DNA of 44,321 bases from assembly GCA_913019965.1 (NCBI GenBank), contig CAJVZR010000033.1, forward strand, positions 1 through 44,321, read 5' to 3'. The notes under the pieces were generated by a model. The model saw nothing but the letters and a program-made list of their open reading frames with translations. It searched no databases and was not told where the DNA came from. Made by a program: the position numbers and the translations under genes. Each line of letters starts with the position of its first letter. Position 1 is the first letter of the stretch. Shown piece by piece: positions 34,252 to 43,516 of the stretch. The DNA is from an uncultured Oleispira sp. GTDB lineage: Bacteria; Pseudomonadota; Gammaproteobacteria; Pseudomonadales; Oceanobacteraceae.

Positions 34252-34675
34252 AGAAAAATGTTTACCGATAGTTTGTCTGGTTCTTTGGCTATTCCCAGCT
34301 TGGCTTCATGCCGAAGAACCAATGGCAACGGATCCTGTCTCCTCAATTGGCCGAGTCGTTTTCGTTTTAATTGGGATGATCGCCTTAATATTTTTTTTAG
34401 CCTATTGGGCAAAACGATTACAAGGTCTAAATGGTTCAGGTCAGTCTATTTCCAGCAATAATACTCAGGCGATTAAAACATTAGCGACGGTATCTCTTGG
34501 CTTAAAAGAGAAAATAGCTTTAATTCAAGTCGGTGAGCAACAATTACTCATTGGTATCACAGCGCAATCCATTCAGACCTTATTAGTATTAGATGAACCT
34601 ATTTCTCAAGCGGATGTTGATCAACAAACACCTATTTTCCAGACGTTATTGAAAAAGGCGCTGACTAAAGCATGA
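34226..34675 (+). CDS. fliO: Flagellar export assembly protein FliO
   Basis: FliO is a small membrane protein that helps assemble FliP in the export gate. 149 aa: a hydrophobic N-terminus that reads as a signal peptide ([21 protein letters not shown], about 11-31), then a TM helix ([25 protein letters not shown] at about 41-65) and a cytoplasmic part with [30 protein letters not shown]. The start is GTG 34226, inside fliN, with GGTGAG 5 bases upstream; there is no upstream in-frame ATG. The stop overlaps the fliP start by 4 bases (ATGA). Confidence 0.9.
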   Translation: MKEFSVYAKEKCLPIVCLVLWLFPAWLHAEEPMATDPVSSIGRVVFVLIGMIALIFFLAYWAKRLQGLNGSGQSISSNNTQAIKTLATVSLGLKEKIALIQVGEQQLLIGITAQSIQTLLVLDEPISQADVDQQTPIFQTLLKKALTKA

Positions 34676-35415
34676 GACTCTTCAGCGCAATTATTCTATT
34701 CGTATTTCCCTTATTTAGTTTTGCTGATATTAATGCTCTAGGTATTCCTGCGGTTACTTTTCAGCAAACCGATACTGGGGGTGAATATACAGTAACGATA
34801 CAAATTCTCGCGTTAATGACGTTATTGAGTTTGTTACCGGCCATTATCATGATGATGACCGCATTTACCCGTATTATTGTGGTGCTCGCGATTCTGCGGC
34901 AGGCACTGGGTCTACAGCAAACACCTTCCAACCAGGTTGTACTGGGGATGTCACTTTTCTTGACGGCGTTCATTATGATGCCGGTATTTGAAAAAGTAAA
35001 TGAAGTAGCGATTCAGCCGTATTTAAATGAAACCATTAAACCCCTGGAAGCTTTAGAGCGAGCTACCGAGCCGATGAAAGAGTTTATGTTGGCGCAGACT
35101 CGTGAGACGGATTTGAATTTATTCGTTAGGATTTCGGGAAGAAAAGATTTATTGAGCCCGGATGAAACCCCTTTGCATATCTTAATTCCTGCTTTTGTCA
35201 CCAGTGAATTAAAAACGGCGTTCCAAATTGGTTTTTTATTGTTTATTCCCTTTCTAATTATTGATCTCGTGGTTGCCAGTATCTTGATGGCGATGGGTAT
35301 GATGATGTTATCGCCGATTATTATCTCACTGCCTTTTAAAATTATGTTGTTTGTTTTAATTGATGGTTGGGCGCTGGTGATGGGAACGCTCGCCAACAGT
35401 TTCGGCACCATATGA
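34672..35415 (+). CDS. fliP: Flagellar export gate protein FliP
   Basis: FliP forms the core pentamer of the export gate. 247 aa: cleavable signal peptide ([18 protein letters not shown]), then four TM helices: [54 protein letters not shown], the family signature after it, [27 protein letters not shown] and [21 protein letters not shown]. All family landmarks are present. fliQ starts 40 bases after the stop and has its own strong SD. Confidence 0.97.
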   Translation: MRLFSAIILFVFPLFSFADINALGIPAVTFQQTDTGGEYTVTIQILALMTLLSLLPAIIMMMTAFTRIIVVLAILRQALGLQQTPSNQVVLGMSLFLTAFIMMPVFEKVNEVAIQPYLNETIKPLEALERATEPMKEFMLAQTRETDLNLFVRISGRKDLLSPDETPLHILIPAFVTSELKTAFQIGFLLFIPFLIIDLVVASILMAMGMMMLSPIIISLPFKIMLFVLIDGWALVMGTLANSFGTI

Positions 35416-35455
35416 CGGCGCACATAATGATGAAGCGTAAAGAAAAGGAGGCAAG

Positions 35456-35725
35456 ATGGGCGTAGATCAAATTGGCGACTTGTTTTCTCAAGCGCTGTTT
35501 ATCATTGTTACTATCGTATTTGTAATGGTTATTCCGAGCCTGATTATTGGTTTGGTGGTAGCGACTTTCCAAGCGGCCACACAAATTAACGAACAAACAT
35601 TGAGTTTTTTACCTCGTCTGATTGTTACCTTATTAAGTTTAATCTTTTTTGGCCCTTGGGCTGTGAACAAGGTGATTGAATTTACCACGGGTATCTATAC
35701 CAATATTCCTTTCTTGGTCGGTTGA
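35456..35725 (+). CDS. fliQ: Flagellar export gate protein FliQ
   Basis: FliQ wraps around the FliP/FliR core of the export gate. 89 aa with two TM helices (ALFIIVTIVFVMVIPSLIIGLVVATFQAAT and FLPRLIVTLLSLIFFGPWAVNKVIEFT) joined by the conserved QINEQTLSF loop. SD AAAAGGAGG is 7 bases before ATG 35456. The fliR frame is open from just before its stop codon. Confidence 0.97.
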   Translation: MGVDQIGDLFSQALFIIVTIVFVMVIPSLIIGLVVATFQAATQINEQTLSFLPRLIVTLLSLIFFGPWAVNKVIEFTTGIYTNIPFLVG

Positions 35726-35739
35726 GGGCCATTCGGAAT

Positions 35740-36519
35740 ATGTTGGAATTTACCGCCCTCGATTTAAATGGCTGGATCAGCCAATACTTTTATCCATTTG
35801 CACGGATAGCGGGCTGTTTAGGAGTGATGCCATTATTAGGTAGTAAACTGGTACCACGACAGATCCGCATATTATTGGCGGTATCGATTACGTTAATTAT
35901 TGCACCTCTATTACCCCCAGTTCCTAACGTTGATCCGATGTCGTTGGCTTCATTTATTATTATCTTTCAGCAAATGCTGATCGGTATAGTCTTAGGCTTT
36001 ATGGTTGAAATCGTAACTCAAGTCTTTGTACTCGCGGGTCAATTGATCGCAATGCAAACTGGTTTAGGCATCGCGACGACCGTCGATCCTGCCCAAGGGG
36101 TCTCTGTTGTAGTGGTCAGTCAATGGTTTTTATTTTTAGTCAGCTTAACTTTTTTAGCGCTCAATGGTCATTTGATTTTGCTCGAGGTGGTCATTGATAG
36201 TTTTCGAACCATGCCCATTGGTGGAGGGGCTTGGCTCGCAGAAGATTATGGTCGTATGGTGCGCTGGGGAGGTTGGATGTTTGCGTCCGCTTTAATCATT
36301 GCTTTACCGGCATTAACCTCATTATTAATCGTTAACTTTGCGTTTGGTGTGATGACCCGAGCGGCACCGCAATTGAATATTTTTGCCCTAGGTTTTCCTG
36401 TCACTATGCTGGTGGGGTTAGCTATTATTTGGTTAACGATTGGACAACTTGGAGAAAGTTTTCATGGTTTATTGGAAACTCTATTTGAATTTTTACGTTC
36501 GTTAATTCGAGCTACTTAA
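35740..36519 (+). CDS. fliR: Flagellar export gate protein FliR
   Basis: FliR completes the export gate with FliP and FliQ and contacts FlhB. About 259 aa, the normal length, with six predicted TM helices (e.g. LVSLTFLALNGHLILLEVVIDSF, MFASALIIALPALTSLLIVNFAFGVM, LGFPVTMLVGLAIIWLTIG). The frame could start at TTG 35722, overlapping fliQ; I prefer ATG 35740 (MLEFTALDLNGWI) since its length and N-terminus fit the family, though its SD (GAGGG) is 11 bases away. flhB follows after 26 bases. Confidence 0.95.
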   Translation: MLEFTALDLNGWISQYFYPFARIAGCLGVMPLLGSKLVPRQIRILLAVSITLIIAPLLPPVPNVDPMSLASFIIIFQQMLIGIVLGFMVEIVTQVFVLAGQLIAMQTGLGIATTVDPAQGVSVVVVSQWFLFLVSLTFLALNGHLILLEVVIDSFRTMPIGGGAWLAEDYGRMVRWGGWMFASALIIALPALTSLLIVNFAFGVMTRAAPQLNIFALGFPVTMLVGLAIIWLTIGQLGESFHGLLETLFEFLRSLIRAT

Positions 36520-36545
36520 TGAATTTTTAGCTGTTGGAGTAGATC

Positions 36546-37688
36546 ATGGCTGAAGAAGATAGTAGTCAAGAAAAAACCGAGGAACCCACCGAGCGAAGGT
36601 TACAGAAATCGAAAGATGATGGACAAACCGCTCGCTCGAAAGAATTGAATACTACCGCCATTTTATTATTTGGTGCTTTGGGTTTGGTTGCTTTTGGCAA
36701 TTATATGAGTGATAAAATTTATAACATTGCTCGCTACAATCTCGATGTTCAGCGTGAAGCTTTATTTGATACCAGTACTATGTTTAAGCACATGTCTGAA
36801 TCGATGTGGGAGGCCATGGCGGCACTGGCCCCTTGGCTTGGACTGGTTTTATTTGCCGCCTTTTTATCTCCTTTAGGTGTCGGTGGCTGGTTATTCAGTA
36901 CCAAAGCCCTGGCCCCCAAAATGTCACGGTTAAGCCCATTAGCCGGTATTAAACGCATGTTTTCGGCTAATTCATTAGTTGAACTCTTTAAAGCCTGGGC
37001 CAAGGTATTAGTGGTAGGTACCGTGGCGTATTTTGTTATTGAGTATTATTTTCAAGATGCAATGGATTTGCAGAGCGCCCCAGTACGCCCTGCGATTAAA
37101 CGATCTGCGGAAATTGTTTTATGGGCGGCGGTGATCCTGTGTGCTTCGACGTTAATTATTGCCATGGTGGATGTGCCCTGGCAAATTTACAGTCACACCA
37201 AAAAACTGCGTATGTCGTTGCAAGAAGTTAAGGATGAATTTAAAGATACTGAAGGTAAGCCTGAAGTGAAAGGGCGTATTCGTCAGCTGCAAAGAGAAGC
37301 TGCACAGCGTCGAATGATGGGGGCCGTACCCGACGCCGATGTTGTAATTACGAACCCGACGCATTATGCGGTGGCATTGAAATATACTGGCGGAGCGGGA
37401 GCCCCGATTGTCGTTGCGAAAGGAATAGAAGAAACGGCGTTGAAGATTCGAGAGATAGCGAAAGAGAATAACGTGCCACAAATGGAAGCGCCTCCTTTAG
37501 CGCGAGCTATTTATACCCATACCCGTATTGATGATGAAATTCCGGAAGGTCTCTATACCGCGGTCGCTCAAGTTCTAGCCTATATCTTCCAGGTAGATCA
37601 GCATGCTAAGGGGCAAGGACCTAAACCTGAGCGTCGCCCTGACATGCCAATTCCAGCGGATCTGCGTGTTGCGGCGAATGCTGAATAG
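36546..37688 (+). CDS. flhB: Flagellar export substrate-specificity switch protein FlhB
   Basis: FlhB switches export from rod/hook to filament proteins after FliK contact. 380 aa: acidic-basic N-terminus (SSQEKTEEPTERRLQKSKDDGQ), four TM helices, and the cytoplasmic domain with the autocleavage site NPTH at residues 270-273 (VVITNPTHYAVAL), intact. The C-terminus after about 360 is a variable tail. SD TTGGAG precedes ATG 36546. Last gene of the fliL operon; 82 bases separate it from flhA. Confidence 0.97.
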   Translation: MAEEDSSQEKTEEPTERRLQKSKDDGQTARSKELNTTAILLFGALGLVAFGNYMSDKIYNIARYNLDVQREALFDTSTMFKHMSESMWEAMAALAPWLGLVLFAAFLSPLGVGGWLFSTKALAPKMSRLSPLAGIKRMFSANSLVELFKAWAKVLVVGTVAYFVIEYYFQDAMDLQSAPVRPAIKRSAEIVLWAAVILCASTLIIAMVDVPWQIYSHTKKLRMSLQEVKDEFKDTEGKPEVKGRIRQLQREAAQRRMMGAVPDADVVITNPTHYAVALKYTGGAGAPIVVAKGIEETALKIREIAKENNVPQMEAPPLARAIYTHTRIDDEIPEGLYTAVAQVLAYIFQVDQHAKGQGPKPERRPDMPIPADLRVAANAE

Positions 37689-37713
37689 AAATAATTCTGT
37701 AATTATTAAAAGT

Positions 37714-37750
37714 GTGCATCCTTTTTGCAAATAGACTGATTAACGTCAAT
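37714..37750 (+). promoter_or_regulatory. Weak candidate sigma-54 promoter and FleQ half-site before flhA
   Basis: GTGCAT-CCTTT-TTGCA (37714-37729) has an exact -12 half but TG in place of the near-invariant GG. GTCAAT (37745-37750), just past the predicted start, is one arm of the FleQ box. flhA is FleQ-dependent in Pseudomonas, which is the main reason to list it. Confidence 0.35.
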
Positions 37751-37770
37751 TTTTTTGCATTAGGGTGTAT

Positions 37771-39975
37771 ATGGCCACGTTAGATCGCGGACAAATTATT
37801 CAGCAGGTTAGAGATAATGCTATTTCTCTAATGACCGGCAATCTCGGCATTCCGTTAATGCTGGTGATCTTGTTGGGCATGATGACGTTGCCACTGCCGC
37901 CATTTCTATTGGATACATTTTTTACCTTTAATATTGCGATCTCCATTGTTGTACTTTTAATCTGCGTTTATGCCATTAAACCGTTAGATTTTGCTGTATT
38001 CCCTAGTATTTTATTAATCGCTACTTTATTACGTTTGGCTCTCAACGTTGCTTCTACTCGTGTTGTTTTATTGGAAGGCCATGAAGGAGGGGATGCCGCA
38101 GGGAAAGTGATTGAGGCTTTTGGTGAAGTGCTTATTGGTGGTAACTACGCCGTTGGTTTGGTGGTTTTTACTATCTTAATGATCATCAACTTCGTTGTAG
38201 TAACAAAGGGTGCGGGTCGAGTTGCAGAAGTAAGTGCTCGCTTTACCTTGGATGCTATGCCGGGTAAGCAAATGGCCATTGATGCGGATTTGAACGCTGG
38301 CTTGATGGATGCAGAGCAAGCAAAAGCTCGGCGGGCTGAAATCGCCGCCGAAGCGGATTTTTACGGTTCAATGGATGGTGCCAGTAAATTCGTAAAAGGT
38401 GATGCGATCGCGGGGATTTTAATCCTAGTGATTAATGTCGTCGGTGGCTTTGCTATTGGTATGGGCCAGCATGATTTGTTATTTGCTGACGCTGTGCAGA
38501 AATATACCATTCTTGCTATTGGTGATGGCCTCGTCGCACAAATTCCATCGTTATTATTATCCACCGCAACGGCCATTATGGTTACCCGCAACGCCGATGC
38601 AAAAGATGTTGGGGACCAAATCATTGGTCAAATATTCAGCTCTCCTCGGGCGCTAGCGATTACGGCGATCGTACTATTTTGCATGGGCATTATTCCTGAT
38701 ATGCCGCACTTGGTATTTTTGGGAGCAGCCTTATTAGCGGGTAGTGGCGCTTATTTCATTCATTGGCGCAATGAAGGGGGAGTTTTTGTTGATGGTAAGC
38801 CGGTTAAAGGAGGTTCGGCTGCGGCCAAAACTAAGGCAAGCAGCTCTACTGGGGTTGCGATGTCGGATACTGGAATGCCTCCATTACCGGGTGAAGCGTT
38901 ACCGGAACAAGAAGTGAAAGAACTGGGTTGGGATGATGTAGAGGCGGTTGATCGAGTAGGGTTAGAGGTTGGCTATCGTTTAATTCCTTTGGTTGATAAG
39001 AATCAAGGGGGGCAGCTATTAGCGCGAATTAAAGGGGTACGGAAAAAGCTATCCCAAGATATTGGCTTCCTAATGCCATCGGTGCATATTCGCGACAATC
39101 TAGATCTTATGCCCAGTCAATATCGTATTACTCTAATGGGGGTCACTCTCGCTGAGGCTGAAATCTACCCTGAACGCGATATGGCGATTAACCCTGGGCA
39201 GGTATTTGGCAAGATTGAAGGGGTTGAGACTCTTGATCCTGCATTTGGCTTAGAAGCCTTGTGGATTGATAGTACTCAAAAAGATAAAGCTCAGACACTA
39301 GGATATACCGTTGTTGATGCCAGTACGGTGGTCGCGACGCACTTAAACCAATTACTTCATAAGCATGCTCATGAGCTGATTGGTCATGAAGATGTGCAGA
39401 AGATGCTGGATATACTCAATGAGTCTTCGCCTAAACTGGCTGAAGAGCTCGTACCGAATACAGTTTCTATCAGTCAGTTACTCTCAGTCTTGCAAACCTT
39501 ATTACGCGAAGATGTACCGGTGCGTGATATGAGAACAATTGCCGAATCTCTGGCGAACATGTCTCCTCGTAGTCAAGAAATTGCCGCTTTAACCGGGGCT
39601 GCCCGAACTGGCCTCGCGCGCTTAATCGTCCAGAACATCTTTGGTACCGCGGATGAGCTGAATGTAATGACATTAGACCCTGCTCTGGAACAGTTGTTGC
39701 TTAAGACTGTACAACAGAGTGCACAACAGACAGGAAATATGGATACGTTAGTAATTGAACCGAGTATGGCTGATGCCATTCAGCGTTCATTGATGAATGC
39801 GACGCAAGATCAAGAGAATGCAGGCCGAGCAGCCGTACTGGTGGTATCGAGTCAGTTGCGTCCGGTGATCTCTCGTTTCGTGCGTAATACCATCGAGCAC
39901 TTAAGTGTCTTGTCGTATCAAGAAATTCCAGACAACAAAACCATTACCATTGTTGCTACGGTGGGGGCTCAATAA
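37771..39975 (+). CDS. flhA: Flagellar export gate protein FlhA
   Basis: FlhA is the nonameric gate protein that docks chaperone-substrate complexes and uses the proton gradient. About 734 aa: eight TM helices in the first half (e.g. PLMLVILLGMMTLPLPPFLL, FTFNIAISIVVLLICVYAI), the FHIPEP signature segment (PSILLIATLLRLALNVASTR, GDAAGKVIEAFGEVLIGG) and a cytoplasmic C-domain from about 340 (GYRLIPLVDKNQGG, PGQVFGKIEGVETLDPAFG). I chose ATG 37771 because AGGG (37762-37765) is 5 bases before it; the GTG at 37765 is part of that SD. The stop is directly followed by flhF (TAAATG). Confidence 0.97.
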   Translation: MATLDRGQIIQQVRDNAISLMTGNLGIPLMLVILLGMMTLPLPPFLLDTFFTFNIAISIVVLLICVYAIKPLDFAVFPSILLIATLLRLALNVASTRVVLLEGHEGGDAAGKVIEAFGEVLIGGNYAVGLVVFTILMIINFVVVTKGAGRVAEVSARFTLDAMPGKQMAIDADLNAGLMDAEQAKARRAEIAAEADFYGSMDGASKFVKGDAIAGILILVINVVGGFAIGMGQHDLLFADAVQKYTILAIGDGLVAQIPSLLLSTATAIMVTRNADAKDVGDQIIGQIFSSPRALAITAIVLFCMGIIPDMPHLVFLGAALLAGSGAYFIHWRNEGGVFVDGKPVKGGSAAAKTKASSSTGVAMSDTGMPPLPGEALPEQEVKELGWDDVEAVDRVGLEVGYRLIPLVDKNQGGQLLARIKGVRKKLSQDIGFLMPSVHIRDNLDLMPSQYRITLMGVTLAEAEIYPERDMAINPGQVFGKIEGVETLDPAFGLEALWIDSTQKDKAQTLGYTVVDASTVVATHLNQLLHKHAHELIGHEDVQKMLDILNESSPKLAEELVPNTVSISQLLSVLQTLLREDVPVRDMRTIAESLANMSPRSQEIAALTGAARTGLARLIVQNIFGTADELNVMTLDPALEQLLLKTVQQSAQQTGNMDTLVIEPSMADAIQRSLMNATQDQENAGRAAVLVVSSQLRPVISRFVRNTIEHLSVLSYQEIPDNKTITIVATVGAQ

Positions 39976-41343
39976 ATGAAAGCTAAACGATTCACCGCTA
40001 AAAATATGCAGCAAGCCCTGCGTATGGTTTCAGATGAATTAGGCCCCGATGCCGTTATCCTTTCTAATAAGCGTTTGGGTAAAGGTGTTGAAGTCATCGC
40101 CGCTCTTGATTATCAAGAGGTTGCCAATGAGCAGCAGCAAGCTGAAATTGATCGTCAATTAACCCTGCAGCAAGAATTAGAACAAGCGAAACAGGCAACG
40201 GGTAAAATTCGTCAAGAGCAGCCGACTCAAGCGATGCTCGAGCGCACGGATGTCTCTTCTACCGCGGCATTGAAAGAAGCCTTGATGGGCATCAAAGAAG
40301 GCACCATTGCACAGTCTGCGGCGCTTGAAGCAGTAATGAATGGGGAAGAAGAGTTAAAGCAAAGCATCAATCAGCAAACATCGACTATGAACAGCGCTGA
40401 AGCCGAGCCTTTTTTGACTCAAGTTTCAGATGAGCTAAAAGACTTAAAAAATTGGTTGGTTAGCCAGCAAGGTAATGCCTGGAATCCAAATCGCCCGCTG
40501 AGCTGGCAGCAAGCTCAGATTTGGCAGCGCTGCCAAGATTTAGGCATTGATCCTTCTTGGGCCGATAAGCTGGTTAGTGCTCTTCCAGAGGATGACGACG
40601 ATATTGAAAAAGGCTGGGCGCAATGTTTGCGCTTTATCGCTGAAGACATTCCGTTAGCGGAAAATAACATGTTACAAACCGGTGGTTGTTTTGCTTTTGT
40701 GGGCCCAACCGGAGCAGGTAAATCAACCACTATTGGTAAATTGGCGGCGCAATATGTGATTAACCATGGCAGCGAAGATGTTGCGTTAATCACCATGGAT
40801 AATTATCGCATTGCGGCCCACGACCAGTTAAAAGCCTTTGCCAGAATTATGGAAATCCCATTATTGGTATTAGAACCTAACGGTGATTTAACCGCTTTAT
40901 TGGATCAATTGGCGGATAAGAAATTTATTCTTATCGATACCGCAGGTTTAGCCAGTCAAGATCCACATTTTTCTGTGCAATTGTCTATGCTTAAAGGGGC
41001 AGGAAATAGAGTGAGTACTTTATTAGCACTGCCACTGACGAGTCAGGCTCGTTGTTTACAAGAGAATTTTGAACATTTTAAACCAGCGGGTATTGATGGC
41101 TGTATTTTTACCAAGTTAGATGAGTGCTTTAGTTTAGGCCAAGCGATGAGTATTGCTTCGGTCACTCGACTGCCGATTCACATGGTAACGGATGGTCCCC
41201 ATATTCCAGACGACATTCATTTTCCTAATGCGGAGAAAATGGTGCGATTAGCTGAGCAAATGGCGCGCATGGCGCAAGCTCGCTGGCAGACATCAGAAGT
41301 GAGTTCGGCAATGAATAATAATTTTATGCAACACGGAGTGTAA
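39976..41343 (+). CDS. flhF: Flagellar placement GTPase FlhF
   Basis: FlhF is an SRP-type GTPase that marks the cell pole for flagellum assembly. 455 aa: basic N-terminal B domain (MKAKRFTAKNMQQALRMV), a variable Gln/Glu-rich linker (about 50-160), and the NG domain with G1 VGPTGAGKSTTIGKLAAQY (about 240), DNYRIAAHDQL, G3 LIDTAGLASQDP and G4 FTKLDECFSLGQAMS. All GTPase motifs are present. It is contiguous with flhA and 2 bases before flhG, the usual polar-flagellum set. Confidence 0.96.
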   Translation: MKAKRFTAKNMQQALRMVSDELGPDAVILSNKRLGKGVEVIAALDYQEVANEQQQAEIDRQLTLQQELEQAKQATGKIRQEQPTQAMLERTDVSSTAALKEALMGIKEGTIAQSAALEAVMNGEEELKQSINQQTSTMNSAEAEPFLTQVSDELKDLKNWLVSQQGNAWNPNRPLSWQQAQIWQRCQDLGIDPSWADKLVSALPEDDDDIEKGWAQCLRFIAEDIPLAENNMLQTGGCFAFVGPTGAGKSTTIGKLAAQYVINHGSEDVALITMDNYRIAAHDQLKAFARIMEIPLLVLEPNGDLTALLDQLADKKFILIDTAGLASQDPHFSVQLSMLKGAGNRVSTLLALPLTSQARCLQENFEHFKPAGIDGCIFTKLDECFSLGQAMSIASVTRLPIHMVTDGPHIPDDIHFPNAEKMVRLAEQMARMAQARWQTSEVSSAMNNNFMQHGV

Positions 41344-41345
41344 GC

Positions 41346-42167
41346 ATGGCTCAGCACCCAGTACAAGTAATTGCAGTCGCCGGTGGTAAAGGCGGTGTTG
41401 GTAAGAGCAATGTCAGTGTGAATCTGGCTTGTTCGTTATCTGAGCTAGGGCGTCGAGTTGTGATTCTTGATGCCGACCTTGGTTTGGCAAATATTGATGT
41501 ATTGCTTGGTATTCGTCCGAATAAAACCATTGAAAATGTCTTGCGTGGAGAATGTACACTACGTGAAGTCATGGTCGATGGCCCTGGCAAAGTAAAAATT
41601 GTGCCGGCAACTTCCGGTGCTCAACACTTATCGATGTTAACGACTCAAGAGCATGCCGGATTAATTCAGGCTTTTAGTGACATTGGTGATGAGCTCGATG
41701 TCCTATTAATTGATACAGCGGCGGGGATATCCGACGCAGTAATGAGTTTTGCTCGCGCGGCGCAAGAAGTTTTAATTGTGGTTACTGATGAACCGACCTC
41801 AATAACGGATGCGTATGCGCAAATAAAATTATTAAATCGTGACTACGGTATATTCCGTTTTCGCGTCATTGCGAATATGGTGCGTTCACCACAAGATGGT
41901 CATGCCTTATTTGCAAAATTAATTAAGGTAACGGATCGTTTCTTAGATGTTGCAATGCAATATGTTGGATCGGTTCCTCAAGATGATGCTGTGCGTCGTG
42001 CAGTGCAACGACAAAAACCTGTGGTAGAAGCGTATCCTAGGTCTAAAGCATCTACGGCATTTCGTGGCTTAGCTAAAAAAGTCGATGCTTGGCCATTGGC
42101 GTCTACGCCGCGAGGTCATCTTGAATTCTTTGTTGAAAATTTAGTTCAAGCAGGGGCCCATGGGTAG
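41346..42167 (+). CDS. flhG: Flagellar number regulator FlhG/FleN (MinD-like ATPase)
   Basis: FlhG (FleN in Pseudomonas) limits flagellar number by holding back FleQ and FlhF. 273 aa: deviant Walker A VAGGKGGVGKSNVSVNLA, LDADLGLANIDVLLG, LLIDTAAGISDAVMSFARAA with Walker B, and a C-terminal half with the membrane-facing region (DRFLDVAMQYVGSVPQDDAVRRAV). It starts 2 bases after flhF and is followed within 25 bases by fliA. Presence of flhF and flhG implies polar, number-controlled flagella. Confidence 0.96.
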   Translation: MAQHPVQVIAVAGGKGGVGKSNVSVNLACSLSELGRRVVILDADLGLANIDVLLGIRPNKTIENVLRGECTLREVMVDGPGKVKIVPATSGAQHLSMLTTQEHAGLIQAFSDIGDELDVLLIDTAAGISDAVMSFARAAQEVLIVVTDEPTSITDAYAQIKLLNRDYGIFRFRVIANMVRSPQDGHALFAKLIKVTDRFLDVAMQYVGSVPQDDAVRRAVQRQKPVVEAYPRSKASTAFRGLAKKVDAWPLASTPRGHLEFFVENLVQAGAHG

Positions 42168-42190
42168 TACCTGTAATGAATGGATGTGCT

Positions 42191-42898
42191 ATGTACGATG
42201 AAGTCAGTAGCCCGAATTTTGATGAGCTGGTTCGTGAGCATGCGTTACTGGTAAAGCGTATCGCTCATCATTTACGTGGCCGTTTACCCGATAGTGTGCA
42301 GCTGGATGATTTAATTCAGGCAGGTATGATTGGGCTGATAGAAGCTGCGCGTAAATACGATGGTGGTAAGGGCGCGAGTTTTGAAACCTATGCCGGGATT
42401 CGAATTCGAGGTGCCATGCTAGATGAAATTCGTCGAGGAGATTGGGCGCCACGTTCCGTGCATAGAAACTCACGCCGAATCAGTGAAGCCATTAAAGAAG
42501 TTGAATTGGCCAAGGGTCGTGACGCGGATGATCATGAAGTCGCAGCACATTTAGATATGAGTGTGGACGAATATCATACGCATCTAAAAGACTCAGCGGG
42601 CTGTCGACTTTTTAGCTTCGAAGATGTGATGGAAAAAGGTGAGCAAGGCCAAGAGCAAATGGTCGGTGCTAGCCCGAGTCCTTTTCTAGGGATAGAGAAA
42701 GACGCTTTTCAGTCATCACTCGCAGATGCGATTAAAGCCCTGCCTGAACGAGAGCAATTAGTGTTAGCGCTTTATTACGATGAAGAACTTAATTTAAAAG
42801 AAATTGGTGCGGTTCTGGGGATTAGCGAGTCTAGGGTGAGTCAAATTCATAGCCAAGCAGCGTTGCGTTTACGCTCACGCTTAACCGAGTGGTCTTAA
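42191..42898 (+). CDS. fliA: Flagellar sigma factor FliA (sigma-28)
   Basis: Directs transcription of late flagellar genes; inhibited by FlgM until the hook is complete. About 235 aa: region 2 (VKRIAHHLRGRLPDSVQLDDLIQAGMIGLIEAARKYD, then GASFETYAGIRIRGAMLDEIR), region 3 (VHRNSRRISEAIKEVE), and region 4 (LPEREQLVLALYYDEELNLKEIGAVLGISESRVSQI). I chose ATG 42191, with GGATG 6 bases before it, over the ATG at 42176, which has no SD. Its target promoter is seen in this window before fliD. The 216 bases downstream contain no gene and no clear terminator. Confidence 0.95.
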   Translation: MYDEVSSPNFDELVREHALLVKRIAHHLRGRLPDSVQLDDLIQAGMIGLIEAARKYDGGKGASFETYAGIRIRGAMLDEIRRGDWAPRSVHRNSRRISEAIKEVELAKGRDADDHEVAAHLDMSVDEYHTHLKDSAGCRLFSFEDVMEKGEQGQEQMVGASPSPFLGIEKDAFQSSLADAIKALPEREQLVLALYYDEELNLKEIGAVLGISESRVSQIHSQAALRLRSRLTEWS

Positions 42899-43114
42899 AA
42901 TACGTTCATCATAATCTTCGATTAAATCAATCATCCATTCGCTATCCTACGTTTATTTAGCATTCGTCTAATGGACCACCCCTACTTTATTTCTTTAATC
43001 AATCTAACTCTTTGTAATTACTGTTAATTTTCTTTCTGGCTAAAGCTCTATCAACGACTACACTTCTAGTTAGGAGTTATTAGAAATTTAGAAAGCTGGC
43101 ATTCGGAGGTCGCT

Positions 43115-43501
43115 TTGGACAAGAATATGAAGATACTTGTTGTGGATGATTTTTCTACAATGAGACGTATTGTCAAAAACTTACTGCGTGACTTGGGCTT
43201 TACCAATACTCAAGAAGCGGACGATGGTTTAACAGCTTTGCCTATGTTGCAAAGTGGTGATTTTGACTTCTTGGTTACCGATTGGAATATGCCTGGTATG
43301 ACGGGTCTTGACTTACTGAAGCATGTTCGTGCCGATGATAAGTTGAAAACCTTACCTGTGCTTATGGTGACCGCGGAAGCTAAGCGCGACCAAATTGTGG
43401 CCGCTGCCCAAGCCGGTGTAAATGGTTATGTAGTCAAACCATTTACGGCCGCGGTTTTAAAAGAAAAAATCGATAAGATTTTTGAACGCGTTGAAGGTTA
43501 A
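43115..43501 (+). CDS. cheY: Flagellar chemotaxis response regulator CheY
   Basis: The CheY that, when phosphorylated, binds FliM and changes motor rotation. 128 aa: acidic pair D11/D12, phospho-Asp56 ([12 protein letters not shown]), switch Thr in [12 protein letters not shown] and Lys in [11 protein letters not shown]. The start is TTG 43115: GGAGGT (43105-43110) is 4 bases before it, while ATG 43127 would be 16 bases from the SD, and MDKNMKIL is the N-terminus I recall for Vibrio/Shewanella-type CheY. It is the genuine flagellar CheY by its [17 protein letters not shown] helix. No sigma-28 or sigma-54 element is evident upstream. Confidence 0.96.
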   Translation: MDKNMKILVVDDFSTMRRIVKNLLRDLGFTNTQEADDGLTALPMLQSGDFDFLVTDWNMPGMTGLDLLKHVRADDKLKTLPVLMVTAEAKRDQIVAAAQAGVNGYVVKPFTAAVLKEKIDKIFERVEG

Positions 43502-43516
43502 TAACAAGGAATTGGC

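Noticed and set aside
35013..35423. 136-aa minus-strand open frame inside fliP
   Set aside because: Shadow of membrane-helix codons; no independent evidence of a gene.
42899..43114. Sigma-28 promoter before flagellar cheY
   Set aside because: Several TAAA sequences were checked, and none is followed after 15 bases by a GCCG-type -10.
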